From contig NZ_RKRF01000009.1 in NCBI RefSeq assembly GCF_003843875.1, positions 186,001 to 250,000 of the forward strand: a stretch of DNA of 64,000 bases. The letters are read 5' to 3'. Source of the DNA: Aquisalibacillus elongatus (lineage in GTDB: Bacteria > Bacillota > Bacilli > Bacillales > Alkalibacillaceae). This document shows, in pieces, positions 52,569-60,506 of this stretch; within the stretch, counting starts at the first letter, position 1; each line of letters opens with the position of its first letter. A model generated the notes under the pieces. That model was not told where the DNA came from, made no database searches, and saw nothing but the letters and a program-made list of their open reading frames with translations. The position numbers were made by a program, and so were the translations under genes.

Positions 52569-52602
52569 CAAAAAAAGCTGCCACCATACATGGTGAACAG
52601 CT
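52569..52602 (-). terminator. Terminator of the small basic-protein gene
   Basis: Minus-strand hairpin with stems AGCTG/CAGCT and CACCAT/ATGGTG separated by small bulges, then seven Ts. Confidence 0.75.
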
Positions 52603-52735
52603 AATTCCAAAACTGAAAAAGGAGCCTGGTAATTTTTCTAATACCTAACAGAATGACATCAATAAACGAAAAGATAACGTCTACAATCCAGTAATCACGC
52701 GCTTCTTTCCGTTCTTTTTTCTTACGCTTTTTCAA
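52601..52735 (-). CDS. Small basic protein with one hydrophobic segment
   Basis: A 44-residue frame from TTG 52735 to TAG 52601 with GGGGTG about eight bases upstream. It begins MKKRKKKERKEARDYW, strongly basic, then an amphipathic/hydrophobic stretch (IVDVIFSFIDVILLGI) and RKITRLLFQFWN. The composition and its own terminator directly after the stop argue for a real peptide, probably membrane-attached. Function unknown. Confidence 0.6.
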   Translation of the reverse strand: MKKRKKKERKEARDYWIVDVIFSFIDVILLGIRKITRLLFQFWN

Positions 52736-53097
52736 TTTCTACACCCCAACGTCTTTTCTTATTTCCATTTTACACCAAGGGGCGTTTTAGTCAATTGTAT
52801 GTAAACAGGGTGCTGGAGGCTAACACCCTGCCCACAGTTATACTAGCCGTAGGTTTGAAAGAATCGTTCCATAGCTTCCAACATTCTGCAAACGAAAAGA
52901 GAGAGATTGGTCACCTATACACCTAACTACAGGTAATATATAACTGCTTGTTTTATTATATTTAATTTAACAGAGTCAAACCGTGTCACTGTCTCTTGAT
53001 TAATAAAATTGTACGAATTACCATGAGCCAATCCATTGACGGAATAACTCTATAATCATTATTGTTATATATAGAAGTTATAAAAGGAGGATATGAA
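52736..53097. other. Intergenic region before the ferredoxin gene
   Basis: About 360 bases with no clear gene. It holds an inverted repeat CAGGGTG/CACCCTG (52806-52812, 52824-52830) and, on the minus strand, a short 13-codon frame (MLEAMERFFQTYG, ending about 52843) without a convincing ribosome site. I cannot decide whether these belong to a small RNA. Near 53050-53090 is the AT-rich ferredoxin leader ending in AAAGGAGG. Confidence 0.4.
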
Positions 53098-53337
53098 ATG
53101 GCTTTCGTCATAACTAGCCCTTGCGAAACAGAAAAAGCAGGTGAATGCGTTGAAGTTTGTCCAGTTGACTGTATTGAAGAAGGCGAAAATAAATTCCACA
53201 TAGATCCAGATATATGTATTAATTGCGGTGCATGTGTATCCGTTTGCCCGGTTGCGGCCATCGTGGAAGATTTTGAACTCATGCCAGAAGAAGAAAAATA
53301 CTTAAAACAAGCAGAAGAATTTTTCGGAAATAAGTAA
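53098..53337 (+). CDS. Two-cluster ferredoxin
   Basis: A 79-residue electron carrier. First half: CETEKAGECVEVCPVDCI; second half: CINCGACVSVCPVAAI, the classical CxxCxxxCxxxCP motif. The arrangement fits a 7Fe or 8Fe ferredoxin with an acidic C-terminus (EDFELMPEEEKYLKQAEEFF). AAAGGAGG fixes ATG 53098. Monocistronic, with a strong terminator. Confidence 0.92.
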   Translation: MAFVITSPCETEKAGECVEVCPVDCIEEGENKFHIDPDICINCGACVSVCPVAAIVEDFELMPEEEKYLKQAEEFFGNK

Positions 53338-53342
53338 AGAGG

Positions 53343-53374
53343 AACGGCACAGGTTAGACCTGTGCCGTTTTTTG
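53343..53374 (+). terminator. Ferredoxin gene terminator
   Basis: 11-bp stem AACGGCACAGG/CCTGTGCCGTT, loop TTAGA, then Ts. Confidence 0.9.
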
Positions 53375-53382
53375 TCATTGAG

Positions 53383-53521
53383 GTTTACTCTCGATTATAG
53401 TCATTTTACTCTCAATTTCATACCTTTTATTCTCGAACTCATGCTCTTTACTCTCGATTACAACCACGTTACTCTCGAACAAAAGCCCTTTACTCTCGAT
53501 TGCAACCACGTTACTCTCGAA
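53383..53521. repeat. Degenerate 21-base tandem repeats, family 2
   Basis: Seven units with ACT (one ATT) cores at 53387, 53408, 53429, 53450, 53471, 53492 and 53513, an exact 21-base period. Unit: TTTACTCTCGAWT followed by 8 variable bases. Not similar in sequence to family 1. The last unit contains the stop codon (TAA of CGAGAGTAA, minus strand) of the RlmA-like gene. Confidence 0.88.
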
Positions 53522-54329
53522 CCCCTACTAAAATATCCAAATCCACCGTAATCTCATTCAGTTCTACATCTAGATCCTCTTCCACATTCCAAGTTAGAGG
53601 TGTCATTTTGACTAGTGATGTGACTAAGTCTTGATTTAAAGGCATTTGGTATGTCACACGCTTCCGGTCAACTAACTTCATATTTGATTCAAACAACTCA
53701 ACTGTATCCTGATTATCATAAGGCTCATCGCCATAAACAGCTTCCCTCAATTCCTTCAAATAACCCGAATTTGGAATCACCTTAATTAAACGACCTTCAG
53801 GTGATAAAATCCGTTTGAACTCATCATATCTTGCTGGAGATAGAAAGTTCAGCGCCGTATCGAACGCAGAACCTTTAAATGGTGTCTGCGCTAAATCCCC
53901 AACACACCAAACCGTATCTAAATGGTTCTTAGCCGCTGTCATGACACCCTCTTTCGAAATATCTAACCCAACCCCTGTTAATGGATTCGGTACACGCTGT
54001 CTGATATGAGCAAGGTGTGACCCTTCCCCACAACCAAGGTCCACTAAGTGATGAGACCCCTCAACTAATTCAGCTATTTCTTTATGTACGGGTGAATACA
54101 TTCCACTTTCAATAATGTGATGACGAGCTTCAAATAGCGTTTTATCATACTTCGTTTTGACAGGTTGCATCATAAAATTAACGTAACCTTTTTTAGCGAT
54201 ATCAAATGAATGGTTGTTTCCACACACATATCGGTTCTCCTCAACGCTCATGGCTTCCTGACAGATCGGACACTGAAATAACCATTCATGTTTTTTCATA
54301 TATGCTTTGAATTGATCAATCTTCTTCAT
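53511..54329 (-). CDS. RlmA-type rRNA (guanine-N1)-methyltransferase
   Basis: A 272-residue SAM-dependent enzyme: N-terminal zinc ribbon (CPICQEAM ... YVCGNNHSFD, Cys/His ligands), then a Rossmann methyltransferase (HLVDLGCGEGSHLAHI) and RDTALN-type motif FDTALNFLSPARYDEF. Family members methylate 23S rRNA G745 or G748; the Gram-positive type affects tylosin-class macrolide binding. The C-terminal residues VGVRE and the stop are read from the first family-2 repeat unit. Confidence 0.88.
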   Translation of the reverse strand: MKKIDQFKAYMKKHEWLFQCPICQEAMSVEENRYVCGNNHSFDIAKKGYVNFMMQPVKTKYDKTLFEARHHIIESGMYSPVHKEIAELVEGSHHLVDLGCGEGSHLAHIRQRVPNPLTGVGLDISKEGVMTAAKNHLDTVWCVGDLAQTPFKGSAFDTALNFLSPARYDEFKRILSPEGRLIKVIPNSGYLKELREAVYGDEPYDNQDTVELFESNMKLVDRKRVTYQMPLNQDLVTSLVKMTPLTWNVEEDLDVELNEITVDLDILVGVRE

Positions 54330-54600
54330 TTAACTTCAACCTTTCAAAAAGTCCACATAAAAAGGGTAAAAATACCACATAAAAAACCAAAACTGTAACG
54401 TTCGACATTATTCGATACACATAAACTTCAAAAAAGCTCACAAATTCTAAAAAAGCTTCAACGTTATGATAGCAAAAATTTTTCAATTTCAATACTCATA
54501 GGTTGTTTTATTAATTTTGCCAACCCTTTACCATTCGCCTTTTCCAATAAATAGATTTTGAATAGTTTATAAGTACCATTGAACGAATAGGAGGTCATTT

Positions 54601-55170
54601 ATGAGTAAAGATTGGAAAGACCTTTTTAATAAAGCTATACGACTACACGATCAAGCGATTGAAGGAGATGATCAGTCAGTTACGAAAGCCCATCAATTAT
54701 TAAAAGACATTCGCGTTCAACAGCCCAACAACTCACTAATCGAAGCCTATTATGGCAGTACTATTGCTCTACTAGGACGTAATGAAGATCTCGATCCTAT
54801 TCAACGAATTGAATACGCAGAAGAAGGTTTAGATATTTTAGATAAGATCGTAGCCCAAAGTCCTGACAATGAAGATATTCGCACCATTAGGGGCTATGTC
54901 TGCTTTAAGATCCCTGAAGATATTTTTGGTCGTACCGAAACGGCCATAAACGATTTTCAATATCTTATTAACGAATATGAAAAAAATAACATCCAACTGA
55001 AAAGAGGATTTTATGAAAAATTATTGCTAGACCTAGGATTTGCTTATCAAAACATTGGTAAAAACAAAAAAGCCTTGAAATCTTGGAAAAAGCTATTAGA
55101 AAGCTCTATTGAATCTGAGAAATACCAACAACTACTTCAGGATGAGGGAGTTGATTTGAGTCAATTATAA
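54601..55170 (+). CDS. TPR-like protein 1 of the aminohydroxybenzoate cluster
   Basis: A 189-residue helical protein with one copy of a module of about 165 residues shared with three other genes of the cluster. Signatures: AHQLLKDIRVQQPNNSLIEAYYGSTIALLGRN, then ILDKIVAQSPDNEDIRTIRGYVC, TETAINDFQYLINEYE and LLLDLGFAYQNIGKNKKALKSW. The last is a clear TPR; the first two pairs are TPR-like. AGGAGG precedes the ATG. No signal peptide, so it is cytoplasmic. No credible promoter was recognised in the 271 bases upstream. First gene of the ten-gene run. Confidence 0.78.
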   Translation: MSKDWKDLFNKAIRLHDQAIEGDDQSVTKAHQLLKDIRVQQPNNSLIEAYYGSTIALLGRNEDLDPIQRIEYAEEGLDILDKIVAQSPDNEDIRTIRGYVCFKIPEDIFGRTETAINDFQYLINEYEKNNIQLKRGFYEKLLLDLGFAYQNIGKNKKALKSWKKLLESSIESEKYQQLLQDEGVDLSQL

Positions 55171-55184
55171 AGGAGGTCAAACGT

Positions 55185-55949
55185 ATGGGACAAAACTATC
55201 AAGATATCTGGAAACAATACGTTCCAAGTGAAGTCAATGAATCTATTCAGAAGAACTCTGAAATGTGGAAACAAGAAGGCGACACTTGGGAAGCCACGTT
55301 TGATGAAGCCAAAAAGCTACATGAAAAAGCAGTTGCTGGTGATGAAAAAGCTGTAAAAGAAGTTTTTAAACTTCTAAAAGACATCAAACAAAAAGCACCT
55401 TCAGACCACTTAATTGAAGCTTATTATGGCAGTGTCGTCGCGCTACTCGGGCGTGACGCAGCTGATACAAAGGATCGTTTTCGACTAGTTAGAAAAGGAA
55501 TGAAAATCCTCGATGATGTTGTCAAAAAGGAACCTGAGCACTCTGAAATTAGAATGCTAAGAGGTTATGTAAGCTACAACATTCCTGAAATGTACTTTCA
55601 ACGAACATCAACAGCCGTGGAAGACTTCGAGTATTTAATTAATCAATACGAATCCAACCCTGAGGTATTCTCTCAGGATATGTATTGGCAACTACTCTAT
55701 GATCTCGGAATAGCGTACAAACGAACTGAGAAACAAGATCAGGCACAACAAGTCTTTACAAAACTAAGCAATCTTAACCCAAATGAGGAGATTCGTACGT
55801 TGTTGAGTCACGAAGGAATAGACGATTCCCCAGCCAAAGAAGTGGACTCCACACCAACCTTTGAGAGCAATGAAGAACCAGAAGAACTAATAGAATTCCC
55901 TCAAACAAAACGGGAAAAAAGCAGAAGACGGTCGAGGCGTTCACGATGA
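55185..55949 (+). CDS. TPR-like protein 2 with basic tail
   Basis: A 254-residue protein. Residues 1-35 are extra (YQDIWKQYVPSEVNESIQKN), 35-200 repeat the cluster's module (LIEAYYGSVVALLGRD; EIRMLRGYVSYNIPEMYFQRT; LLYDLGIAYKRTEKQDQA), and the C-terminus ends in a very basic Arg/Ser tail (REKSRRRSRRSR). A tail of that kind recalls spore-coat assembly proteins and nucleic-acid-binding tails; inference only. AAAGGAGG precedes the ATG. It overlaps the next gene by four bases (ATGA). Confidence 0.75.
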   Translation: MGQNYQDIWKQYVPSEVNESIQKNSEMWKQEGDTWEATFDEAKKLHEKAVAGDEKAVKEVFKLLKDIKQKAPSDHLIEAYYGSVVALLGRDAADTKDRFRLVRKGMKILDDVVKKEPEHSEIRMLRGYVSYNIPEMYFQRTSTAVEDFEYLINQYESNPEVFSQDMYWQLLYDLGIAYKRTEKQDQAQQVFTKLSNLNPNEEIRTLLSHEGIDDSPAKEVDSTPTFESNEEPEELIEFPQTKREKSRRRSRRSR

Positions 55950-57052
55950 CGTATACCTTGAATGAACATGAGTTAGATCTATATTTGCAAGCATTATCCG
56001 GTGATCAGCAGGTAGCTAACCAAGCATACGAATACTTTCAAAAAGCTTACTCAGAAAATCCGGCTAATTTGGATTACAAAATTCATTACGCTGATTGTCT
56101 CTCTTTACAATCTAAATTCTCTGATGACGCTTCAGATATGATTGGAAAAGCGATCGAAGCAATGAAATTATTCGATAGTGTTGTGAATTCTAAGCCTTAT
56201 CATATTAAATATCGATACTTGAGAGGTTACCACGCACTTCGCTTACCAGAGCATTTTTTCCACCGAACAACGACGGCTATTGTTGATCTTGAATATTTAA
56301 TTGAACGTTACGAACAAGATTCTAGTATTTTTTCAAATGAAATCTATTATCAGCTTTTATACGACTTAGGGTTGGCTAATTTAGTTATGGAAGATTCAGA
56401 AGAAGCTCAAGAAGTATGGGATAAGCTAATCACTTTAGACCCGCCACAACGATTTATAACATTAATGGAAAGCCACGAACCGAAACAGACTTACAATTAT
56501 CAACTGATGGATTACACAGCTCCAATGAAAGATGAAGCTAAACGGTTGCACTACCTTGGAGCTAAAGGAAATGCACAAGCCGTCCAGTTAGCCTATGACT
56601 TATGGAAGCGTGAGTTTCAAAGCAACCCTAATGACCCGGTAACTCAAGCATATTTCGGAAGCTGCAAAGCCTTATTAGCCAGAGATAAAAGCAAGCCGAA
56701 AGAGCAATTTGGTGAAGCCATGGAAGGATACATGGAAATTAAAAAAGCTCTAGAAAAGGACCCTAACAATGTTGAAGCTCTCATGTTAAGGGCTTTTCTA
56801 ATTAATGGTTTCCCAAAAGCCTTTTTAGACTTTAAAGATCAGGCCATTCAGGATTTTGAAAAAGTTAAGTCAGCCTACCAAAAAGATTCTTCTATTTTTT
56901 CAAAAGAAACTTACCACGAGATTTTATACCAATTGGGCTTAGCTTATGAAAAACATGAGAAAGGCTGGATGGCTAAATTGATTTGGGGAGACCTGTTAAG
57001 AGATAACCCTGATTTAGATTACGAGATTTTATTACTAGAGAGGGTGTATTAA
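55946..57052 (+). CDS. TPR-like protein 3 with two modules
   Basis: A 368-residue protein carrying the module twice, at about 1-180 (YLRGYHALRLPEHFFHRTTTAIVDLEYLIERYE; LLYDLGLANLVMED) and 190-365 (QAYFGSCKALLARDKS; LMLRAFLINGFPKAFLDFKDQA; ILYQLGLAYEKHEKG). The two copies differ enough that an old duplication is likely. It abuts the first ligase gene, sharing no bases; the ligase TTG directly follows the stop. Confidence 0.75.
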   Translation: MTYTLNEHELDLYLQALSGDQQVANQAYEYFQKAYSENPANLDYKIHYADCLSLQSKFSDDASDMIGKAIEAMKLFDSVVNSKPYHIKYRYLRGYHALRLPEHFFHRTTTAIVDLEYLIERYEQDSSIFSNEIYYQLLYDLGLANLVMEDSEEAQEVWDKLITLDPPQRFITLMESHEPKQTYNYQLMDYTAPMKDEAKRLHYLGAKGNAQAVQLAYDLWKREFQSNPNDPVTQAYFGSCKALLARDKSKPKEQFGEAMEGYMEIKKALEKDPNNVEALMLRAFLINGFPKAFLDFKDQAIQDFEKVKSAYQKDSSIFSKETYHEILYQLGLAYEKHEKGWMAKLIWGDLLRDNPDLDYEILLLERVY

Positions 57053-58390
57053 TTGAATTCACTATTTGAAAAACGACTTAAGCGGATCTCTAAACCAGAA
57101 CCGCTTATTAAATACTTTTCAAGTGATACTGAATTCCCTGATGGAATGCCACTTGAGAAGCTCGAGGCTTTTCAAGAAGAGTCTCTAATAGAAATCACAA
57201 AACGCGCCTATGACCATTGTGAATTTTATCGAAACAAAATGGATCAGCTTCAAGTTAGCCCTGAAGATATTCAGGAGCTTAAAGATCTGAACAAGCTGCC
57301 ATTAATGACGAAAGACGAACTAAGAGGCAACCCTTGGGCGCTATTAGCTTGTGACAAAGCAGATATCTCGCTCGTTCAAGTATCAACCGGAACGACCGGC
57401 GGCGAAGAGATTTATATGATGTATACCTGGGAGGATTACTATTTGCATGAATTGTCTCCAGGGTATCCAAAGCTCTTCCCAATTAAAAAAGGAGATATTT
57501 GTATTAATTCGTTACCTTATGAAATGAGTTCAGCTGGCCTCGCCTTTCACAAAACATTTTTAGAAGGCTGTGAAGCGACGGTTGTCCCAACTGGAAAAGG
57601 GGGCGCATACTCGACATCAGATAAAACCGTGAGAATGATTAGAGACTTACAACCAACCATCGTCATCACAACGCCATCTTGGGCCATTCAGTTGGCAGAG
57701 TCAGCTGATCAAATGCAGTTTGACCTTAAGTCATTACCGCTTAAAGCTGTATGGCTAACTGGAGAAGGTTGTTCACCAGCCTTTCGAGAACGCATTGAAG
57801 AACTTTGGGGAACACAAGCCCATTTCTACTATGGTTCACTAGAGTGTGGCGGATTAGGTGTTGAATGCGAAGAGCATAATGGCTACCACCTTCCAATGGG
57901 CCATGCCATTATTGAAATTGTTGAACCGGATACAGGTGACGTATTGGAGCCCGGTGAGGTCGGCGAAATCGTCGTAACATCTACGGTTCGTTATGACTCA
58001 CCTATGATTCGATACCGCACAAAGGACTTAGGCTATATTGACCCCGATGTATGTGATTGTGGATGCGAGCTTCCAAGATTACATCTTCGAGGCCGCCTAG
58101 TGGATCAAATCGACTTTCAAGGCGAATCGTACTCCCCTATTTATTTAGAAGAAATGCTGATGCGTTTACCTGAAGTTGGGAATTGGTTTGAATTTGTCGT
58201 TCGACCTCAGGCTGATGTCATTAAGATCCGCTGTGAGCTAAACGATGGCGTTGAAGCGTCTGAGTCACTAAAAGAAGCTTTGGCTTCAAAGTTGGAATTC
58301 GACTTAGGAATTCCTTTTCAATTTGAATTTGTCGATCAAATGCCGAGGTCAACTGGAAAAACCGTACGCGTCGTACACGAGGAGGATTAA
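57053..58390 (+). CDS. PaaK-like AMP-forming ligase 1
   Basis: A 445-residue adenylate-forming enzyme of the phenylacetate-CoA ligase group. ATP loop VSTGTTGGEEIYMMYTWED; the A5-type motif FYYGSLECGGLG; A8 RYRTKDLGYID; and a Cys-rich turn CDCGCELPRLH that may bind zinc as in other PaaK relatives. The Lys in STGKTVRV near the end may be the adenylation Lys. It should activate a carboxylate, presumably an aminohydroxybenzoate given the neighbours. It starts at TTG with AGAGGGTG eight bases upstream; the amidohydrolase follows after one base. Confidence 0.85.
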   Translation: MNSLFEKRLKRISKPEPLIKYFSSDTEFPDGMPLEKLEAFQEESLIEITKRAYDHCEFYRNKMDQLQVSPEDIQELKDLNKLPLMTKDELRGNPWALLACDKADISLVQVSTGTTGGEEIYMMYTWEDYYLHELSPGYPKLFPIKKGDICINSLPYEMSSAGLAFHKTFLEGCEATVVPTGKGGAYSTSDKTVRMIRDLQPTIVITTPSWAIQLAESADQMQFDLKSLPLKAVWLTGEGCSPAFRERIEELWGTQAHFYYGSLECGGLGVECEEHNGYHLPMGHAIIEIVEPDTGDVLEPGEVGEIVVTSTVRYDSPMIRYRTKDLGYIDPDVCDCGCELPRLHLRGRLVDQIDFQGESYSPIYLEEMLMRLPEVGNWFEFVVRPQADVIKIRCELNDGVEASESLKEALASKLEFDLGIPFQFEFVDQMPRSTGKTVRVVHEED

Positions 58391-58391
58391 C

Positions 58392-59153
58392 ATGATCATT
58401 GATGCACATGCCCATTTATCGCCGACTGACTACGGAAGTATTGATTTATACGTTAAGCACTTAGAAGTTGCCGGGATTGGCCATGGTGTCGTTGTACCAG
58501 GGGGTATGCTAGATGTCCGAAAACTGACCGATTATATTATCGGAAAAGAAAAACCATCTAAAGAACCGCCTAACAATCAATATTTAAAAGAAGCCATCAC
58601 TCAGCACCCAGATAAGTTAACGCCTTTTTATTGTGTCAATCCGCGCGAAGCTCAGTCAGTTGAAGAATTTGAAAAAGCCATAAATGACGGGTTTAAAGGC
58701 TTAAAACTCTCACCAATGTCGCACCAGTTCTCATTTGCCAGCCAAACAGTTAAAGAACTTGCAGAATTATGCGGGCAGTACAATGTGCCACTTTATACAC
58801 ACACTGTCTTCAACCCAGGCGCTTCAACGAAACGCTTAATCTCACTGGCTGAAGAATTTAAAAACACGAATTTTATTTTAGGGCACATGGGATTTGGTCC
58901 TGCTGATACTGAAGGTGTCGAAGCAGCTTTAAAAATGGATCACTTCTTCTTAGAAACTTCACAAGGAAGCCACTTACACATTCAAGAAACACTTAAAAAA
59001 ATCGGCGCAAGCAAGATCATTTTCGGTTCAGAATTCCCACTGTCTCATCCAAAGCTCGAGTTACAAAATATATTATTGCTCGACGCCACTGATGACGAAC
59101 TTGATCTGATGTTGGGCCAAAACATCCAAAACCTTTTAGGCCTCCAATTTTAG
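58392..59153 (+). CDS. Amidohydrolase (amidohydrolase-2 family, TIM barrel)
   Basis: A 253-residue metal-dependent hydrolase or lyase: H6-x-H8 (DAHAHLS) on strand 1, a Lys (GFKGLKLSPMSH), His in PLYTHTVFN and FILGHMGFG, and FGSEFPLSHP where most relatives have FGSD; the Glu-for-Asp change may alter metal chemistry. GGAGG fixes ATG 58392. It is small for the ACMSD/decarboxylase group. In the nataxazole-type benzoxazole pathways an enzyme of this superfamily closes the oxazole ring; the same role here is inference. Confidence 0.83.
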   Translation: MIIDAHAHLSPTDYGSIDLYVKHLEVAGIGHGVVVPGGMLDVRKLTDYIIGKEKPSKEPPNNQYLKEAITQHPDKLTPFYCVNPREAQSVEEFEKAINDGFKGLKLSPMSHQFSFASQTVKELAELCGQYNVPLYTHTVFNPGASTKRLISLAEEFKNTNFILGHMGFGPADTEGVEAALKMDHFFLETSQGSHLHIQETLKKIGASKIIFGSEFPLSHPKLELQNILLLDATDDELDLMLGQNIQNLLGLQF

Positions 59154-59166
59154 TAGGTGATGGCAT

Positions 59167-60396
59167 ATGAATTCTTCTAACCTAAAAAAATTAAATTGTG
59201 TAATCCAGCATGCCAGAAAGTCGCCTTTTTATAAACAGCGGCTTCCTACTCAACCATTAACGACGATTCAAGAACTAAAAGACATACCCTTAACAACGAA
59301 AGAAGACTTAAGGCAACATTCGCCTAATGGTTTGCGTTGCGTCCCAAACGAGGACCTTTACCAATATCACGAGTCATCAGGTACAACAGGTAACCCTGTA
59401 TCGTCCTGGTTTACAAAAGAGGACGTCTACCATAACGCCAAACAAATCGCTTCATGCGGTATTCAGTTTCATGATAAAGATATCGTACTCATCCGCTTCC
59501 CCTACGCCCTATCCGCCGCAGCTCATATGATTCATGAAGCCGTTCAATTAAAAGGGGCTTGCGTCATTCCCGCAAGTGGCAGAACAACATCAACACCATT
59601 TACTAAAATTGTAGATTTAATGAAAAAGCTCGATGTGACCGTGCTATCTTGTTTATCTTTACAAACCATCATGATTGCTGAAACGGCCGAAATTCTTGGC
59701 CTTAATCCTAAAGATGACTTTCCCCATCTACGAGCAATTTGTACAGCAGGTGAGACACTCTCTCCTGCTAGAAGGCAACTCATTCAAGAGATTTGGGGCA
59801 TTCCTGTCTATGAATTTTACGGGATGACGGAGATCGGAACATCGATGATTGATTGTAAATACCAAAACGCCCATGTGCTCGACGATGATTTCATAGTGGA
59901 AATTTTAGATGATTCGCTTACCGAAGACGTACAGCCAAACGAATTTGGTCACCTCGTCATTACGACGCTGAAAAAAGATGCAACACCTATGATCCGTTAT
60001 CATACAGGCGATCGGGCCAGGTTACGGGATGACACCTGTCTTTGCGGCAGAAAACAAATGATTGAAATTAGAGGAAGAAGTGACGATACGCTACTCATCG
60101 ATCATAAAAAAATAGACATCTGGGACATCGAAGAAATCATATCCTACCTCCCATGCAGACGTTTTTGGCGTGCTGGAGTTGACCAACAAAAATTGAAGAT
60201 CATTATCGAAAAAGAACAAGAAACAGACCATGTATCCCCCACATTCCAGTGTCTACTCGAGGCTAAGTTCGACATCCCAATGCAGATCGAACTCGTTCCT
60301 ACTGGCACCATCTATAACCGAGAAAAATTAATTTCGAATGGACTCAATACCAAACCGAAGTACTTTTACTCGGGTGATGAGTTGAATGTTAGATAG
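59167..60396 (+). CDS. PaaK-like AMP-forming ligase 2
   Basis: A 409-residue enzyme homologous to ligase 1 but clearly diverged: ATP loop HESSGTTGNPVSSWF, YEFYGMTEIGTSMID (A5), IRYHTGDRARLRDDTCLCGRK (A8 with a Cys pair), and IEIRGRSDDTLLIDHKKIDIWDIEEI. It lacks the long N-terminal extension of ligase 1. AGGTGAT precedes the ATG. With ligase 1 it could activate two monomers, or load and couple one. After it comes a 110-base gap with a structured RNA motif. Confidence 0.85.
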   Translation: MNSSNLKKLNCVIQHARKSPFYKQRLPTQPLTTIQELKDIPLTTKEDLRQHSPNGLRCVPNEDLYQYHESSGTTGNPVSSWFTKEDVYHNAKQIASCGIQFHDKDIVLIRFPYALSAAAHMIHEAVQLKGACVIPASGRTTSTPFTKIVDLMKKLDVTVLSCLSLQTIMIAETAEILGLNPKDDFPHLRAICTAGETLSPARRQLIQEIWGIPVYEFYGMTEIGTSMIDCKYQNAHVLDDDFIVEILDDSLTEDVQPNEFGHLVITTLKKDATPMIRYHTGDRARLRDDTCLCGRKQMIEIRGRSDDTLLIDHKKIDIWDIEEIISYLPCRRFWRAGVDQQKLKIIIEKEQETDHVSPTFQCLLEAKFDIPMQIELVPTGTIYNREKLISNGLNTKPKYFYSGDELNVR

Positions 60397-60399
60397 TAT

Positions 60400-60467
60400 T
60401 GGCCTGTTTATAATATGGTCATGAAGAACGGTACAGACAAGTAAACGGGCCATCTTAATTGACCATA
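60400..60467 (+). promoter_or_regulatory. Interleaved inverted repeats, possible RNA pseudoknot
   Basis: Pair A: TGGCCTGTTTA (60400-60410) with TAAACGGGCCA (60442-60452), 11 bp including one U-G pair. Pair B: TATGGTCA (60414-60421) with TGACCATA (60460-60467), 8 bp perfect. The order A-B-A'-B' makes the stems mutually exclusive or a pseudoknot. A TATAAT at 60409-60414 lacks a good -35. Confidence 0.55.
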
Positions 60468-60506
60468 AACTATTAAATAGAAGTTTTACTGAAAGGAGTG
60501 TTTTCA

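Noticed and set aside
54330-54600. Sigma-E or sigma-K promoter before the TPR cluster (CATAGGTT and CATAAACT)
   Set aside because: The -10-like words exist but no -35 element is found at the right distance; left as an open question.
60382-60414. Internal promoter TTGAAT...TATAAT before the GriH-like gene
   Set aside because: The spacer is 21 bases, too long for a sigma-A promoter.
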